This document shows, piece after piece, positions 35,497 through 43,517 of a stretch of DNA of 46,390 nt; the stretch's first letter is position 1, and each line of letters begins with the position of its first letter. The notes beneath the pieces are model-generated. The model saw nothing but the letters and a program-made list of their open reading frames with translations, searched no databases and was not told the DNA's origin. Position numbers and translations under genes: made by a program. Source of the stretch: Lachnospiraceae bacterium P6B14 (lineage in GTDB: Bacteria > Bacillota > Clostridia > Lachnospirales > Lachnospiraceae). The stretch is from NCBI GenBank assembly GCA_000687695.1, contig JHWZ01000018.1, forward strand, positions 1 through 46,390. Reading direction: 5' to 3'.

Positions 35497-35562
35497 GCAC
35501 ATCGACCTCCCTTTTTCGTATCACAGCATATAAAAATATCCCGATAGCCTATACTTGCATCT

Positions 35563-35600
35563 GTATATACAAGTATATACTATCAGGATTGTTTTGTCAA
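35563..35600 (-). promoter_or_regulatory. Promoter and operator of the fused antitoxin gene
   Basis: On minus, -35 TTGACA (35595-35600), 17-bp spacer, -10 TATACT (35572-35577). Two copies of the self-complementary octamer GTATATAC (35563-35570 and 35573-35580) flank and overlap the -10 box, a good autorepression site for an AbrB or RHH domain. Confidence 0.75.
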
Positions 35601-35632
35601 TACGTATATACACCCTAGTAGTCCCTTTTTCG

Positions 35633-35650
35633 TGTGATACCGTTTGTATC
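35633..35650. repeat. 18-bp direct repeat, left copy, flanking the kinase module
   Basis: TGTGATACCGTTTGTATC occurs here and again at 37466-37483 with no mismatch. The core GATAC-CGTTT-GTATC is itself an inverted repeat. The two copies bracket exactly the resolvase-tailed gene and the HipA-like gene. Confidence 0.7.
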
Positions 35651-35684
35651 GTGGGCACCAACAACAATATCTCCGTGCCATATA

Positions 35685-36479
35685 TTAATCCAATTTCTTT
35701 TGGCGCTCGACTAAGAATTCCTTATATCTTCTTTGAAATGTTCGTTTACTAATCGACAGTTTTTCAGCGGCATGTGTACAACTTATCCTATTTCCTGCAT
35801 AGTCCAAAAATACTTCATTTGCGAAAGGCCTGTCGATTTTAATTCTCTTTCTTCCTCTGTAGTTACCTTTTTTTGCCGATGCAGCAATTCCGGCTCTTCT
35901 TTGAGAGTCAAGAAACTTTCGTTCTGTACTGTATAGCGCTATTATCAAGTCAAAGACTTGTTTCCTGTTTTCATCATCAACTTTCAGATTTCCTGTCGTC
36001 ACGGAATCACCATAGCATACTGTATCAAGCAGTTTTTTACATATTACTGAACTACGGTTTCCCAACGAAACTACAGAATCAACGTTAATTGATTTATCCT
36101 CATGGCTTTGAACAAATAGCTTGTCACCAGAATACCGAGTGTCAGTTTTGATCAACCATTCCAAACGGTTTAAATACTGCATATCACATTCATCCAACAA
36201 CGCCCATAAATCTTCTCTATTCTCTCCGGGTGTTCTTTCACTTATAAATACCGGCGTCATGTTCTCTCTGACATATACTTCTTTCTTTTGATCGAGGTCC
36301 AACCCTGGTATCCCCTGAAAATCCTCTGTTTTCAAAAGGCTTATCACACTATAGTTTGGTCTTATCTCATATCTAAAGCTATCATCTTCCCGCTCCGTAT
36401 ACGTGATTTCAGCAACCTTATATGTCAGCTTAAACTCATCGTATAGGCATATATCTCCAAGTGTTATTATCTCTTTCAT
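35685..36479 (-). CDS. Protein with unknown N-terminal domain and serine-resolvase C-terminal DNA-binding tail
   Basis: A 264-residue protein. The last ~70 residues (RRAGIAASAKKGNYRGRKRI, then a helix-turn-helix HAAEKLSISKRTFQRRYKEF) look like the DNA-binding end of small serine resolvases. The first ~190 residues have no recognisable catalytic domain and no active-site Ser motif; they contain PNYSVISLLKTEDFQGIPGL and RNRLEWLIKT-like segments of unknown meaning. Start at 36479 is supported by GAGG 8 bp upstream and lies 10 bp after the kinase stop; a longer frame to 36509 overlaps it. The pairing suggests a DNA-binding partner or antitoxin of the kinase. Confidence 0.6.
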   Translation of the reverse strand: MKEIITLGDICLYDEFKLTYKVAEITYTEREDDSFRYEIRPNYSVISLLKTEDFQGIPGLDLDQKKEVYVRENMTPVFISERTPGENREDLWALLDECDMQYLNRLEWLIKTDTRYSGDKLFVQSHEDKSINVDSVVSLGNRSSVICKKLLDTVCYGDSVTTGNLKVDDENRKQVFDLIIALYSTERKFLDSQRRAGIAASAKKGNYRGRKRIKIDRPFANEVFLDYAGNRISCTHAAEKLSISKRTFQRRYKEFLVERQKKLD

Positions 36480-36489
36480 CTCTTCAACC

Positions 36490-37350
36490 TCAAATAGTAA
36501 GTTTGTCAAACGATGCCTTTAGGATTCTGTCATACCTAGCATTAATCATATGAATATAAAACTTTCTTTGCACATCTGAAATCAACGGGGTTTCACGTAT
36601 CAAATCCTCAATCTTGGTCATATCTAATACATTTACAACATATGTTAATGCTTCATTGCATTCTTCAAACTGAAGGCTATTGATCACATCAAAATATGAA
36701 CTCTTTTTCCCGTTCAGCTTTACCTGTGACGTAGGGAATGCATACACTCTTTTTTCAGTCTCCTCCACTGACTCAATAACTGTTCGCATTTCTTCCTCAT
36801 CCACCATATTGGGAAACAAGCAAGAACCGTTGTCAAAAACCGGAGCCAGGGAATATCTGTTGTTTTCCTTTATGAAGCCCCAGTTTGCACCATGACGATC
36901 GAAATTTCCGAGCAATGCATCCATAACATATATAGTCCAAAACATTGAAATCGTTTCTTTCACATCAGTAAGTTTTGAATTATCCCTAAGCATCTGCATA
37001 ATATCTTCATAATCATACTGATATGTCTCTTTATCCTGATCCAATGTGCTCTCTCCCACATCGTTGAACGGAACAAACTGTTTTCCCTCTTCATTGAAGT
37101 CCTTGCAAGCGACCACCTGCTCTCCATTCCTATATCCAAGGAAAGTCTTATGTGCATTTATTCCACATATTTCAAAAACATGTGAGCCAATAAACTCCGA
37201 AAGATGGTTATTCCTTTTTCCAAAAGCGGTTTTCTTCTGGTACTTTATCAAATAATCCTGACCATCAATGGTTATTCCTACCTTTCTCTCAGAACCACCA
37301 TAATATTTACCATTTAACTCATAGTCAGAAAAATCCATAACCGTAAACAT
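36490..37350 (-). CDS. HipA/CtkA-like protein kinase
   Basis: A 286-residue single-domain kinase-like protein. It shows Lys36 in YLIKYQKK (ATP-binding), the catalytic loop GNFDRHGANWGF with Asp151 and Asn156, and the metal-binding VFDNG (Asp173). This arrangement is that of HipA-fold Ser/Thr kinases; the short length without the HipA N-terminal subdomain is closer to CtkA-type proteins. HipA kinases phosphorylate translation factors and halt growth when not held by a HipB partner. No HipB is present; the downstream resolvase-tailed protein may replace it. A perfect promoter drives the pair. Confidence 0.75.
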   Translation of the reverse strand: MFTVMDFSDYELNGKYYGGSERKVGITIDGQDYLIKYQKKTAFGKRNNHLSEFIGSHVFEICGINAHKTFLGYRNGEQVVACKDFNEEGKQFVPFNDVGESTLDQDKETYQYDYEDIMQMLRDNSKLTDVKETISMFWTIYVMDALLGNFDRHGANWGFIKENNRYSLAPVFDNGSCLFPNMVDEEEMRTVIESVEETEKRVYAFPTSQVKLNGKKSSYFDVINSLQFEECNEALTYVVNVLDMTKIEDLIRETPLISDVQRKFYIHMINARYDRILKASFDKLTI

Positions 37351-37377
37351 ACTCCGTACCTACCCTCGTTTTTTTAC

Positions 37378-37406
37378 ATTATATCTCATATCGAAATCCG
37401 TGTCAA
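37378..37406 (-). promoter_or_regulatory. Promoter of the kinase module
   Basis: On minus, -35 TTGACA (37401-37406), 17-bp spacer, -10 TATAAT (37378-37383), 28 bp from the kinase ATG. The module has its own strong consensus promoter within the repeat-bounded segment. Confidence 0.8.
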
Positions 37407-37447
37407 TAGAATTATAATTTATTTTTGTCACATATGTTACATACACC

Positions 37448-37702
37448 TTGACAATCTCTATTTACTGTGATACCGTTTGTATCAAAGAAAACATCTTGAC
37501 CGATTTCTTCAAGCACCACAGAAAGGAGGTTGCTATGATGAGCATATATGAATTCGATGAGGAACGCCACAATCGCACCTTACACGAAGAAGGCTTCGAA
37601 AAAGGCCGCGAGGATATTATCAACATCCTCCTCGCTGACGGAACCATCACTCCGGAGCGCGCCGAAGCACTTCGAAAAGAGACTGACGTTCAGAATACCT
37701 AA
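37448..37702 (+). pseudogene. Rpn-family (PD-(D/E)XK) transposase remnant: promoter joined to C-terminus
   Basis: The frame encodes only the C-terminal ~70 residues of an Rpn/PDDEXK_2 family putative transposase (ILTDFFKHHRKEVAMMSIYE, ending LLADGTITPERAEALRK). The same tail occurs at 44421-44631. A TTGACAATCTCTATTT promoter segment (37449-37464), also present at 43839-43854 before the other copy, is fused almost directly to the tail, so the gene body has been deleted. The deletion joint lies in the 18-bp repeat 37466-37483. Not expected to be functional, although AGGAGG precedes an internal MMSIYEFDEE start. Confidence 0.7.
37466..37483. repeat. 18-bp direct repeat, right copy
   Basis: Identical to 35633-35650 (TGTGATACCGTTTGTATC). 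It lies within the Rpn remnant, at the point where its promoter segment and coding tail meet. Confidence 0.7.
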
Positions 37703-37725
37703 TCACTTTCTTTATTTACTAACTC

Positions 37726-37752
37726 AGAGCCCAAGGCATTGCCTCGGGCTCT
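37726..37752. terminator. Bidirectional-type hairpin after the Rpn remnant
   Basis: AGAGCCCaAGGC - att - GCCTcGGGCTCT followed by TTTC. On plus it would end the Rpn remnant transcript. Its right edge touches the luxE stop (37754). Confidence 0.6.
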
Positions 37753-37753
37753 T

Positions 37754-38932
37754 TCACCCTCCAAACGTATCACTGCACCCTCGCACCTCGGCCTTCGCCA
37801 TACGCCCGTGTATCTCAAAATACTTTCCCTTCCTACCGCAAGGACAATCATCTTCACCGAGCACCACTCCGACATCCTCCGTCAGGATCGCATGCCCCGG
37901 ATACGACTCGGGCAGGCTCGACAGCACCTCGATCACGCCCTCCTCGCCGTACTCACACACTGAAAAATCCTTCATCCTCCTGGTAATCACATCCGAGTAG
38001 ATACTCGCATGCAGATGCCCGCACTCGCACTCCATATACACGCACCCGGTCTGCTCGACCATGCCATAATAATCGTGCACATTCTCAACCTTGATCCCGC
38101 ACACATCGTGCAGAGACTGCTTAAACTCATCCTTGCTAACCGCCTCATTTGCGAGCTTTTTCCATCCACCACCATGGATCAGCACAGCATTTTCCAGATT
38201 AAAAATATCCCGACACCCGTTGCCGGCATCGCACATCCTCTTCAACTCCTTGTAAAAATACTGCCAAATCATAAACGTGAAACCAAACATAAAGATAGTC
38301 TCACCCTCATGCTCCGATAAAAATGCTCTGACACCCTCGACATCTAACTTCATATCATCATCAAACGCATATATCTTTTTCGTGCCGAACATCGAGAACC
38401 CGAGGATTCCGGCGCCACGAGCCGAAAACATCGCGCGATCCTTCACCACCGATGGACAGTCAAGTATGATCATCGGCATACGCGACGCACCCGTAAAACT
38501 CTTCACAATCTCCACCAGCACCTTCTGCTGACTCTTCACCGTCTCACGATCAAGAAAGATCTTCGACACCTGCTGCCCGGTCGTTCCCGATGATGTCATT
38601 GTTTTAAAAACATCCTCATCCGGAACCGACTTTAACTCAAGTCTTTTAAAAAGAGCTACCGGTAAAAACGGCACGTCCTCGAGTTTTTCTGCATATAAAA
38701 GAGCATACTTATCAGCAATCTCTTCCTCTGAATCTGTAGAAGTTCTGATCTTTTTTACCCCATGCCCCTCTCTGAAATCATATATCATATCGAGAATATC
38801 GCTGTAGGTATCACATCCCAAATAGTGCAGTTTAGTAAGCTCATTCAACCGCGCCAAAAGAAGCGCCTGCTTCTCAGGCGCATCCAAACTGTATGGCTCT
38901 ATCTCGTAGAAATCTTCGATATTGACGCTCAC
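37754..38932 (-). CDS. luxE: LuxE-type acyl-protein synthetase (fatty acid activation)
   Basis: A 392-residue member of the LuxE/AMP-forming acyl-protein synthetase family. The ATP-binding signature is TMTSSGTTGQQVSK; later segments FMFGFTFMIWQYF, HGGGWKKLANEAV and NVHDYYGMVEQTGCVYMECE fit the adenylating fold. A Cys-rich stretch (CECGHLH, CPCGRKG) could bind metal. In luminous bacteria LuxE activates a fatty acid and passes it to LuxC. It lies 94 bp downstream of a luxC-like gene on the same strand, with no luciferase (luxAB) present, so the product is probably an aldehyde or thioester used elsewhere. Confidence 0.85.
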   Translation of the reverse strand: MSVNIEDFYEIEPYSLDAPEKQALLLARLNELTKLHYLGCDTYSDILDMIYDFREGHGVKKIRTSTDSEEEIADKYALLYAEKLEDVPFLPVALFKRLELKSVPDEDVFKTMTSSGTTGQQVSKIFLDRETVKSQQKVLVEIVKSFTGASRMPMIILDCPSVVKDRAMFSARGAGILGFSMFGTKKIYAFDDDMKLDVEGVRAFLSEHEGETIFMFGFTFMIWQYFYKELKRMCDAGNGCRDIFNLENAVLIHGGGWKKLANEAVSKDEFKQSLHDVCGIKVENVHDYYGMVEQTGCVYMECECGHLHASIYSDVITRRMKDFSVCEYGEEGVIEVLSSLPESYPGHAILTEDVGVVLGEDDCPCGRKGKYFEIHGRMAKAEVRGCSDTFGG

Positions 38933-39026
38933 GTTTTTCCTCCATTTTATCCCGTCTTCTCATCAGCATGTATCTCCGTGCACTCCGACAATGTCTCATC
39001 CGCTGCCGCCTGCACTTCACACAAGT

Positions 39027-40406
39027 TTACCCCTCTATAACCCGACTCATCTCTCTCACCAGATCATATCCATCCCAAACGACATCGATATCCAGCGTCT
39101 TTCCGATAGGCACCACCCTGTCGACCCCGTATAAGCCATTGTCTACGATCAGATCAACTACCTCAGACGTATCGATCCCGTACACCGCACACGTCTGAAC
39201 CTTGTTGTTATCCATTACCGGCAGCACCGACTTTATATCGATAAACGTATACTGGAAAAATAACCCGTACTTGCCCCTGCAATCTTCAATCGTTTGACCG
39301 TTAAGCTCATCCACGTCGCACACATAGAGCAGATTGTCCTGATAACTCTTTACTCCATTTATAATCGCATCTTCGGATGCACCATCACCCTCACCACGTA
39401 AAGTCGCTTTTTCGCATAGGTCGGCAAACTTCTCACTCACCTTTATGTCTGCAAGATCATATCGGTCAGACGCCTCTTTGGCCACGGCTTTCCAGAACCG
39501 CTCCTGCGCAGATTTCAGCCCGCCTTCCATCATAGATTTCACTTCTTTAGCAGACTTAGGGATATCTGCAAGACCGCTTTCAGCAATCCTCTTTTGCATT
39601 GACGCATCAACATATCCTTTAATAGACCAAGCGATCAGATGAGGGCTGGAGCAGGCGTTTTGATCCATCAGATACGTATCGTTATAAAAATCCTTGGCAA
39701 GCTTTGCGATCTCATCATCCGTAGCATCCGCCACTGCCTGCACATCGATAATCCCAAAAGAATACCTGTCAGCAAAAGTGATTTCCTTCGCCCTCGGCCC
39801 CATCGGATACTTCCTGATGTCAGCGATAGTCTCATCACCACCCCAGATGATCCTCACATCACAAATAGACGAAAAAAACTCCGTCATCCCCACACCGCTT
39901 GCATTCTTCTCATCACGGTCATAACGGAGCACCTGAATCCTGTCCGCAAGCTCAGAAAACTTGTGCTTCTTCAGTACAGCCGAAAGCGTCCTGCACAGTA
40001 TATTCACTTGCGGAAACTCCTTACTCGGCACACGTACTATATTCGCACAGCCCGAAAGCAGGCCAAAAACAAGAGTATACATGCAGTTTACCGGCACATT
40101 TGACGGCGCGATATGAAACGCCAACCCGCGTCCGAGTCGCCTCTCGGAAACATGCTTTTTCTGTTTTCCCTCATTTACACTTACGGCTTCCGGTACTCCT
40201 CCACATGACCGCAAAAAATCCTTCTTTTTCTTACTGATTGACCCCTTGCGTATAAAAAAACCAAACGTCAGCACATCCGGATACGCCTTCGCCTCTCTGT
40301 CTCCGCGTATCTCCGTCGCCCACGCATCTAACATATCGCACACCCTCTCGTCATATGGTATCACAGGTGTGCAATTAATATGCTCATCACCAACCAGGAT
40401 TTCCAT
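39027..40406 (-). CDS. luxC: LuxC-type acyl-CoA/acyl-protein reductase
   Basis: A 459-residue member of the LuxC acyl reductase family, distant from aldehyde dehydrogenases. Landmarks are GRGLAFHIAPSNVPVNCMYT, FGLLSGCANIVRVPS, a predicted nucleophilic cysteine in DQNACSSPHLI, and a late GLYGVDRVVPIG. It reduces an activated acyl group to an aldehyde with NADPH. I chose the ATG at 40406 because GAGGGAG lies 6 bp upstream; 40427 is the longer alternative. It forms a pair with the LuxE-like gene. Confidence 0.85.
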   Translation of the reverse strand: MEILVGDEHINCTPVIPYDERVCDMLDAWATEIRGDREAKAYPDVLTFGFFIRKGSISKKKKDFLRSCGGVPEAVSVNEGKQKKHVSERRLGRGLAFHIAPSNVPVNCMYTLVFGLLSGCANIVRVPSKEFPQVNILCRTLSAVLKKHKFSELADRIQVLRYDRDEKNASGVGMTEFFSSICDVRIIWGGDETIADIRKYPMGPRAKEITFADRYSFGIIDVQAVADATDDEIAKLAKDFYNDTYLMDQNACSSPHLIAWSIKGYVDASMQKRIAESGLADIPKSAKEVKSMMEGGLKSAQERFWKAVAKEASDRYDLADIKVSEKFADLCEKATLRGEGDGASEDAIINGVKSYQDNLLYVCDVDELNGQTIEDCRGKYGLFFQYTFIDIKSVLPVMDNNKVQTCAVYGIDTSEVVDLIVDNGLYGVDRVVPIGKTLDIDVVWDGYDLVREMSRVIEG

Positions 40407-40444
40407 TTGTAACTCCCTCACATGCACTTGTCATAGGTTATGGT

Positions 40445-40855
40445 TTATGTCAAATCATTTCCAATACTATCAGCCTTATCCTCTAGCAATTTAAGCAGTC
40501 TCTCTAATGCCAGCGTAAAACTATCTCTGATTAGCAATAGTATCTCATCTACTTCATCCTCATCATACTCATGAACAGACGTATTCCGCTTTTTAAGCAT
40601 AGTTAACCATACCGTCTCATCATCGACAAATCCAACTTTGTACCCGAGCTGCAATAACTCCCTCGGAGAACCTGTTTCTGATCCCTGAACACCATAATCA
40701 CGCATCACCTGCTGAAGCGCTTTCACAGCCAACTCGAAAGTCAAATTGAACTGGGCGATAACACCTGTCCGATATATATCATTTTCATTGGCCAGATTAA
40801 AATCAGCGCCCTTTAAAACCCCTAGACTGTTTTTAAAATTATCTATCTTTTTCAT
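40445..40855 (-). CDS. hepT: HepT toxin (HEPN domain, RX4HXY)
   Basis: A 136-residue HEPN-family protein. The RNase motif R-x4-H-x-Y is exact: Arg90, His95, Tyr97 in KKRNTSVHEYD. In characterised MntA-HepT pairs HepT is the RNase toxin and the motif tyrosine is modified with AMP by MntA. The N-terminal part (NSLGVLKGADFN, FNLTFELAVKALQQVMRD) matches the nucleotidyltransferase-substrate-binding family. It overlaps the mntA gene by 17 bp, so the two are translated together. Confidence 0.88.
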   Translation of the reverse strand: MKKIDNFKNSLGVLKGADFNLANENDIYRTGVIAQFNLTFELAVKALQQVMRDYGVQGSETGSPRELLQLGYKVGFVDDETVWLTMLKKRNTSVHEYDEDEVDEILLLIRDSFTLALERLLKLLEDKADSIGNDLT

Positions 40856-41129
40856 AAATCACCACACCATCCCTTTCTATCTCATCCTTCAACTCATCCG
40901 ACACAGCTGAATCCATATTAACAATATCAAGCATCAGCAGTGTATGGATATTCTCCTTGATATCCCAGAAAAATCCGTCGAACTCCCCCCCGTAAACCGC
41001 AATATCTATATCGCTTTTCTCAGTATGAGTATTTCTAGCTCTGGATCCAAACAAAACTACTCTGTCCACCCCATGCAAACGAGCTGTTTCACAGATCTCC
41101 CTTTTTACCTTATCAGAAAGATTAACCAT
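40839..41129 (-). CDS. mntA: MntA antitoxin (minimal nucleotidyltransferase)
   Basis: A 96-residue minimal nucleotidyltransferase. The GSX10DXD motif is exact: Gly28-Ser29 in VLFGSRARN and Asp40, Asp42 in SDIDIAV. MntA proteins AMPylate HepT at the tyrosine of its RX4HXY motif and so neutralise it. The GAGGAG ribosome site is 7 bp before the ATG. It is the first gene of the pair, driven by a promoter embedded in 11-bp iterons (41248-41300). Confidence 0.88.
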   Translation of the reverse strand: MVNLSDKVKREICETARLHGVDRVVLFGSRARNTHTEKSDIDIAVYGGEFDGFFWDIKENIHTLLMLDIVNMDSAVSDELKDEIERDGVVIYEKDR

Positions 41130-41247
41130 GTTCCTTCTCCTCTATCATTTCCACCATGATTATGCCCCAATCTAAGAAGAATGTCAAACGTCACCGCTCG
41201 CATCGATTCCAGAAACATTGGCACCTCCGACATTGTTTGCTTGAAGT

Positions 41248-41300
41248 ACTTCAATTATACTTCAATGCTACTTCAATATCAAGTTCAATGTCACTTCAAT
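41248..41300 (-). promoter_or_regulatory. Iteron operator and promoter of mntA-hepT
   Basis: Five copies of ACTTCAAT (one with C changed to G) start at 41248, 41259, 41270, 41282 and 41293, that is every 11-12 bp, about one helical turn. The first is part of a 14-bp palindrome TTGAAGTACTTCAA (41241-41254). The promoter lies inside: -10 TATAAT (41254-41259) and -35 TTGATA (41277-41282) on minus with 17-bp spacing. A protein binding cooperatively here would shut off mntA-hepT. Confidence 0.7.
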
Positions 41301-41329
41301 CTTTTTTACAAGGTATACTTGACAATATT

Positions 41330-42061
41330 TCATATCCTCACCAGTTGTTCAAAACATGCTCTCAACACATCAGACTTTTCCCAATCGACGCTCCTTATCT
41401 GCTCATCGATCAATCTGAACACCTTCTCAGGATATTGGATCGCCCATGTCACACCCAAATGAGCCTTTAATTCATCCCTTTTCGTCTTCAGATATTTCGG
41501 CGAAAGCTCCTGCCTCATACTCTTCACAAACCGACCTGCCTCATCGACGATTACTGATGCGTATGGATCCTCTGCAATTGAATCCAACATCAATGTCTCA
41601 AGAGCACCCTGGTGCTCTGTGGGAATAATAACAAGAAGCGTCTCCAATACTTGCTTTTCTCCATATGAATCCTTGTATGAGTTTTTAACCCAATCACTAT
41701 TCTTCATCGATGTGATTATCGGATTAAAGATTGACGATGCATGAGACTCTAACGAATCTGTTCCCCTATCATCCCTGTCCAAAACCACTGCAAATCTTGA
41801 AAACGAATTAGAAACAACCATAGGGTGTAGCAGATAATCATTAAAAAATGATCCCATTCTGTCTTTCCCACCAACACCACATATTAAGAGTCTCTCATCC
41901 CCTTTTTTATACCAATTTGCACTCTGTCCAATCCTATCATCAGGTTTAATATCTACTCCCTGAGGAGCTTTCTTACAAAAATCCCATCCAGCGACTTTTC
42001 CAAGATAGTAACTCAATAAAACCGCATCAGTCATTCCCTCACATAGAATCACCCTATTCAT
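41330..42061 (-). CDS. TOPRIM-domain protein (DUF3226-like), partner of the AAA ATPase
   Basis: A 243-residue protein beginning RVILCEGMTDAVLLSYYLG, with the TOPRIM glutamate Glu8, followed by AVVLDRDDRG carrying Asp95 and Asp97 of the DxD motif. TOPRIM domains of this kind act as nucleases in OLD-like and related ATPase pairs. The start overlaps the ATPase stop as ATGA, implying coupled translation. The rest (KTKRDELKAHLGVTWAIQYP) is helical and not recognised. The assignment to a defence pair is by context. Confidence 0.72.
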   Translation of the reverse strand: MNRVILCEGMTDAVLLSYYLGKVAGWDFCKKAPQGVDIKPDDRIGQSANWYKKGDERLLICGVGGKDRMGSFFNDYLLHPMVVSNSFSRFAVVLDRDDRGTDSLESHASSIFNPIITSMKNSDWVKNSYKDSYGEKQVLETLLVIIPTEHQGALETLMLDSIAEDPYASVIVDEAGRFVKSMRQELSPKYLKTKRDELKAHLGVTWAIQYPEKVFRLIDEQIRSVDWEKSDVLRACFEQLVRI

Positions 42062-43155
42062 AAACGCACCTCAAAACCAAACTCTTCCCTGTTTTCATAC
42101 ACTTCTCGTCCTGCAAGCACTCGAGAAAGAGTCTTTTCTTTAGTTCTTTTCAATGTGCAGACACATATATCATCATTCTCTTTCTGTGATTCATAGTCCT
42201 GAGTTGCCAACAATCCATCAATAGCCTCCAAACTGTGTGTCGTGACGAACACTTGCACGTCAAAAGACTTACATGCCTTAACTATAAATCTGAAAATATC
42301 ATCATAGTACCGTTTATGGATGGATGTTTCAATCTCATCTATCAAAAGAATCCCACCCGCGGCACGAGCAATACCATTTGACAACACCAACACCTTTTTT
42401 ACACCGTCTCCATAAGTCGATATAGGCATATCTCCGGTTTTACTGTGTCTGATATACTCAACAGGGCGGTTTTTTACATCACTCGGATAAACCATCATGT
42501 CTTCAATATCAGGATCAAACAACTGAACTGCTTTCAAACAAACCTGTTTATATCCCTCATTTCTTATGATTCCGCTGATCACTCTGCCACTTAAATGCTC
42601 AAACGGCGATACATAAACTATATCAAATTTCTTATTATCAGAAAGAGGCACGCCACCTATTTTGGAATACTGGTTTATATCCACGCTATTCTTCGTCAGT
42701 TCATCACCACATCTATATACTATATCTCCCTTGAAAACTTCTCCTTCCATTTCGAGCCTCATCTGGTCTTTATCTTCATACCTATCAGATGCTGATTCTC
42801 CCATTCCAAAATATCCGATTCCCTTTTCGCCATTTAACTCAAATGAAAGCTCCTTCTCGCCAAAAAGACTGGAAACAGATATCCTCATTGAATCTGATAA
42901 CCCACGCGGAAACATACAAAGAAAACTATCAAATGGTGATTCCGAATTTACAATTGACAACGCACTTCTTTGTCTGGAAACACGATAAATACTTGCCAGA
43001 CTACCGGATGTTCCCAAGAGCTGAATTGCCTCGAGAACACTTGTCTTTCCACAGTTGTTATCGCCAACGACAAGATTAACCTGTTTTAATCCGTCAATAT
43101 GAAGGCTTTTGATTCCCCTATACTCATCAACACGTACTTCGTTTAAAAAAGCCAT
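42058..43155 (-). CDS. AAA15/OLD-like ATPase
   Basis: A 365-residue ATPase of the SMC/ABC-like OLD/AAA15 group. Walker A is GDNNCGKTSVL (31-41), Walker B GILLIDEIETSIH, and the switch His is in VFVTTHSLEAIDGLL. The N-terminus VRVDEYRGIKSLHIDGLKQV is typical of such proteins. I use ATG 43155, which overlaps the XRE stop as TGATG, with AGGAGG 7 bp before it; a GTG at 43158 is also in frame. With the TOPRIM partner it resembles two-gene anti-phage systems of the OLD/Gabija/PARIS type, but I cannot assign it to one. Confidence 0.8.
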   Translation of the reverse strand: MAFLNEVRVDEYRGIKSLHIDGLKQVNLVVGDNNCGKTSVLEAIQLLGTSGSLASIYRVSRQRSALSIVNSESPFDSFLCMFPRGLSDSMRISVSSLFGEKELSFELNGEKGIGYFGMGESASDRYEDKDQMRLEMEGEVFKGDIVYRCGDELTKNSVDINQYSKIGGVPLSDNKKFDIVYVSPFEHLSGRVISGIIRNEGYKQVCLKAVQLFDPDIEDMMVYPSDVKNRPVEYIRHSKTGDMPISTYGDGVKKVLVLSNGIARAAGGILLIDEIETSIHKRYYDDIFRFIVKACKSFDVQVFVTTHSLEAIDGLLATQDYESQKENDDICVCTLKRTKEKTLSRVLAGREVYENREEFGFEVRL

Positions 43156-43460
43156 CACTCAACCTCCTGTTCAGCAAACCTCACAACCAATCTCCTATTT
43201 GTTGCATCCGCAATCTTCTTTAGAGAATCAATAGTCGGTTTAGAAATCCGCTTCTCAAAATTACTGATTTTCGCCTGCGTGAGTCCTGATCTGTACGCCA
43301 GTTCCTTCTGCGTCAGTTTGTTTTCCCGACGAATACGCCTAATATCGTCACTTATTTCAGCAAAAATATCATATTCCTCAACCTGAAACACATCTCTATC
43401 GCGCACATCAATGTGCACACTATCCAAGTTCTCATCCAAAAAATCTTGAAAATCACTCAT
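43155..43460 (-). CDS. XRE-family transcriptional regulator, first gene of the ATPase-TOPRIM operon
   Basis: A 101-residue protein with an acidic N-terminal arm (DFQDFLDENLDSVHIDVRDR) and a C-terminal XRE helix-turn-helix (RRENKLTQKELAYRSGLTQA, KISNFEKRISKPTIDSLKKI). I chose the ATG at 43460 (GGAGGG 10 bp upstream, 23 bp from the -10 box); the longer frame to 43511 would start inside the -35 box. Organisation and overlaps imply it controls its own operon through the twin palindromes upstream. Confidence 0.82.
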   Translation of the reverse strand: MSDFQDFLDENLDSVHIDVRDRDVFQVEEYDIFAEISDDIRRIRRENKLTQKELAYRSGLTQAKISNFEKRISKPTIDSLKKIADATNRRLVVRFAEQEVE

Positions 43461-43482
43461 AATACTGATACCCTCCATGACG

Positions 43483-43511
43483 AGTGTAACATATCGGACG
43501 TATAAAGTCAA
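43483..43511 (-). promoter_or_regulatory. Promoter of the XRE-ATPase-TOPRIM operon
   Basis: On minus, -35 TTGACT (43506-43511), 17-bp spacer, -10 TACACT (43483-43488), followed 23 bp later by the XRE start. Confidence 0.65.
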
Positions 43512-43517
43512 GAAAAA

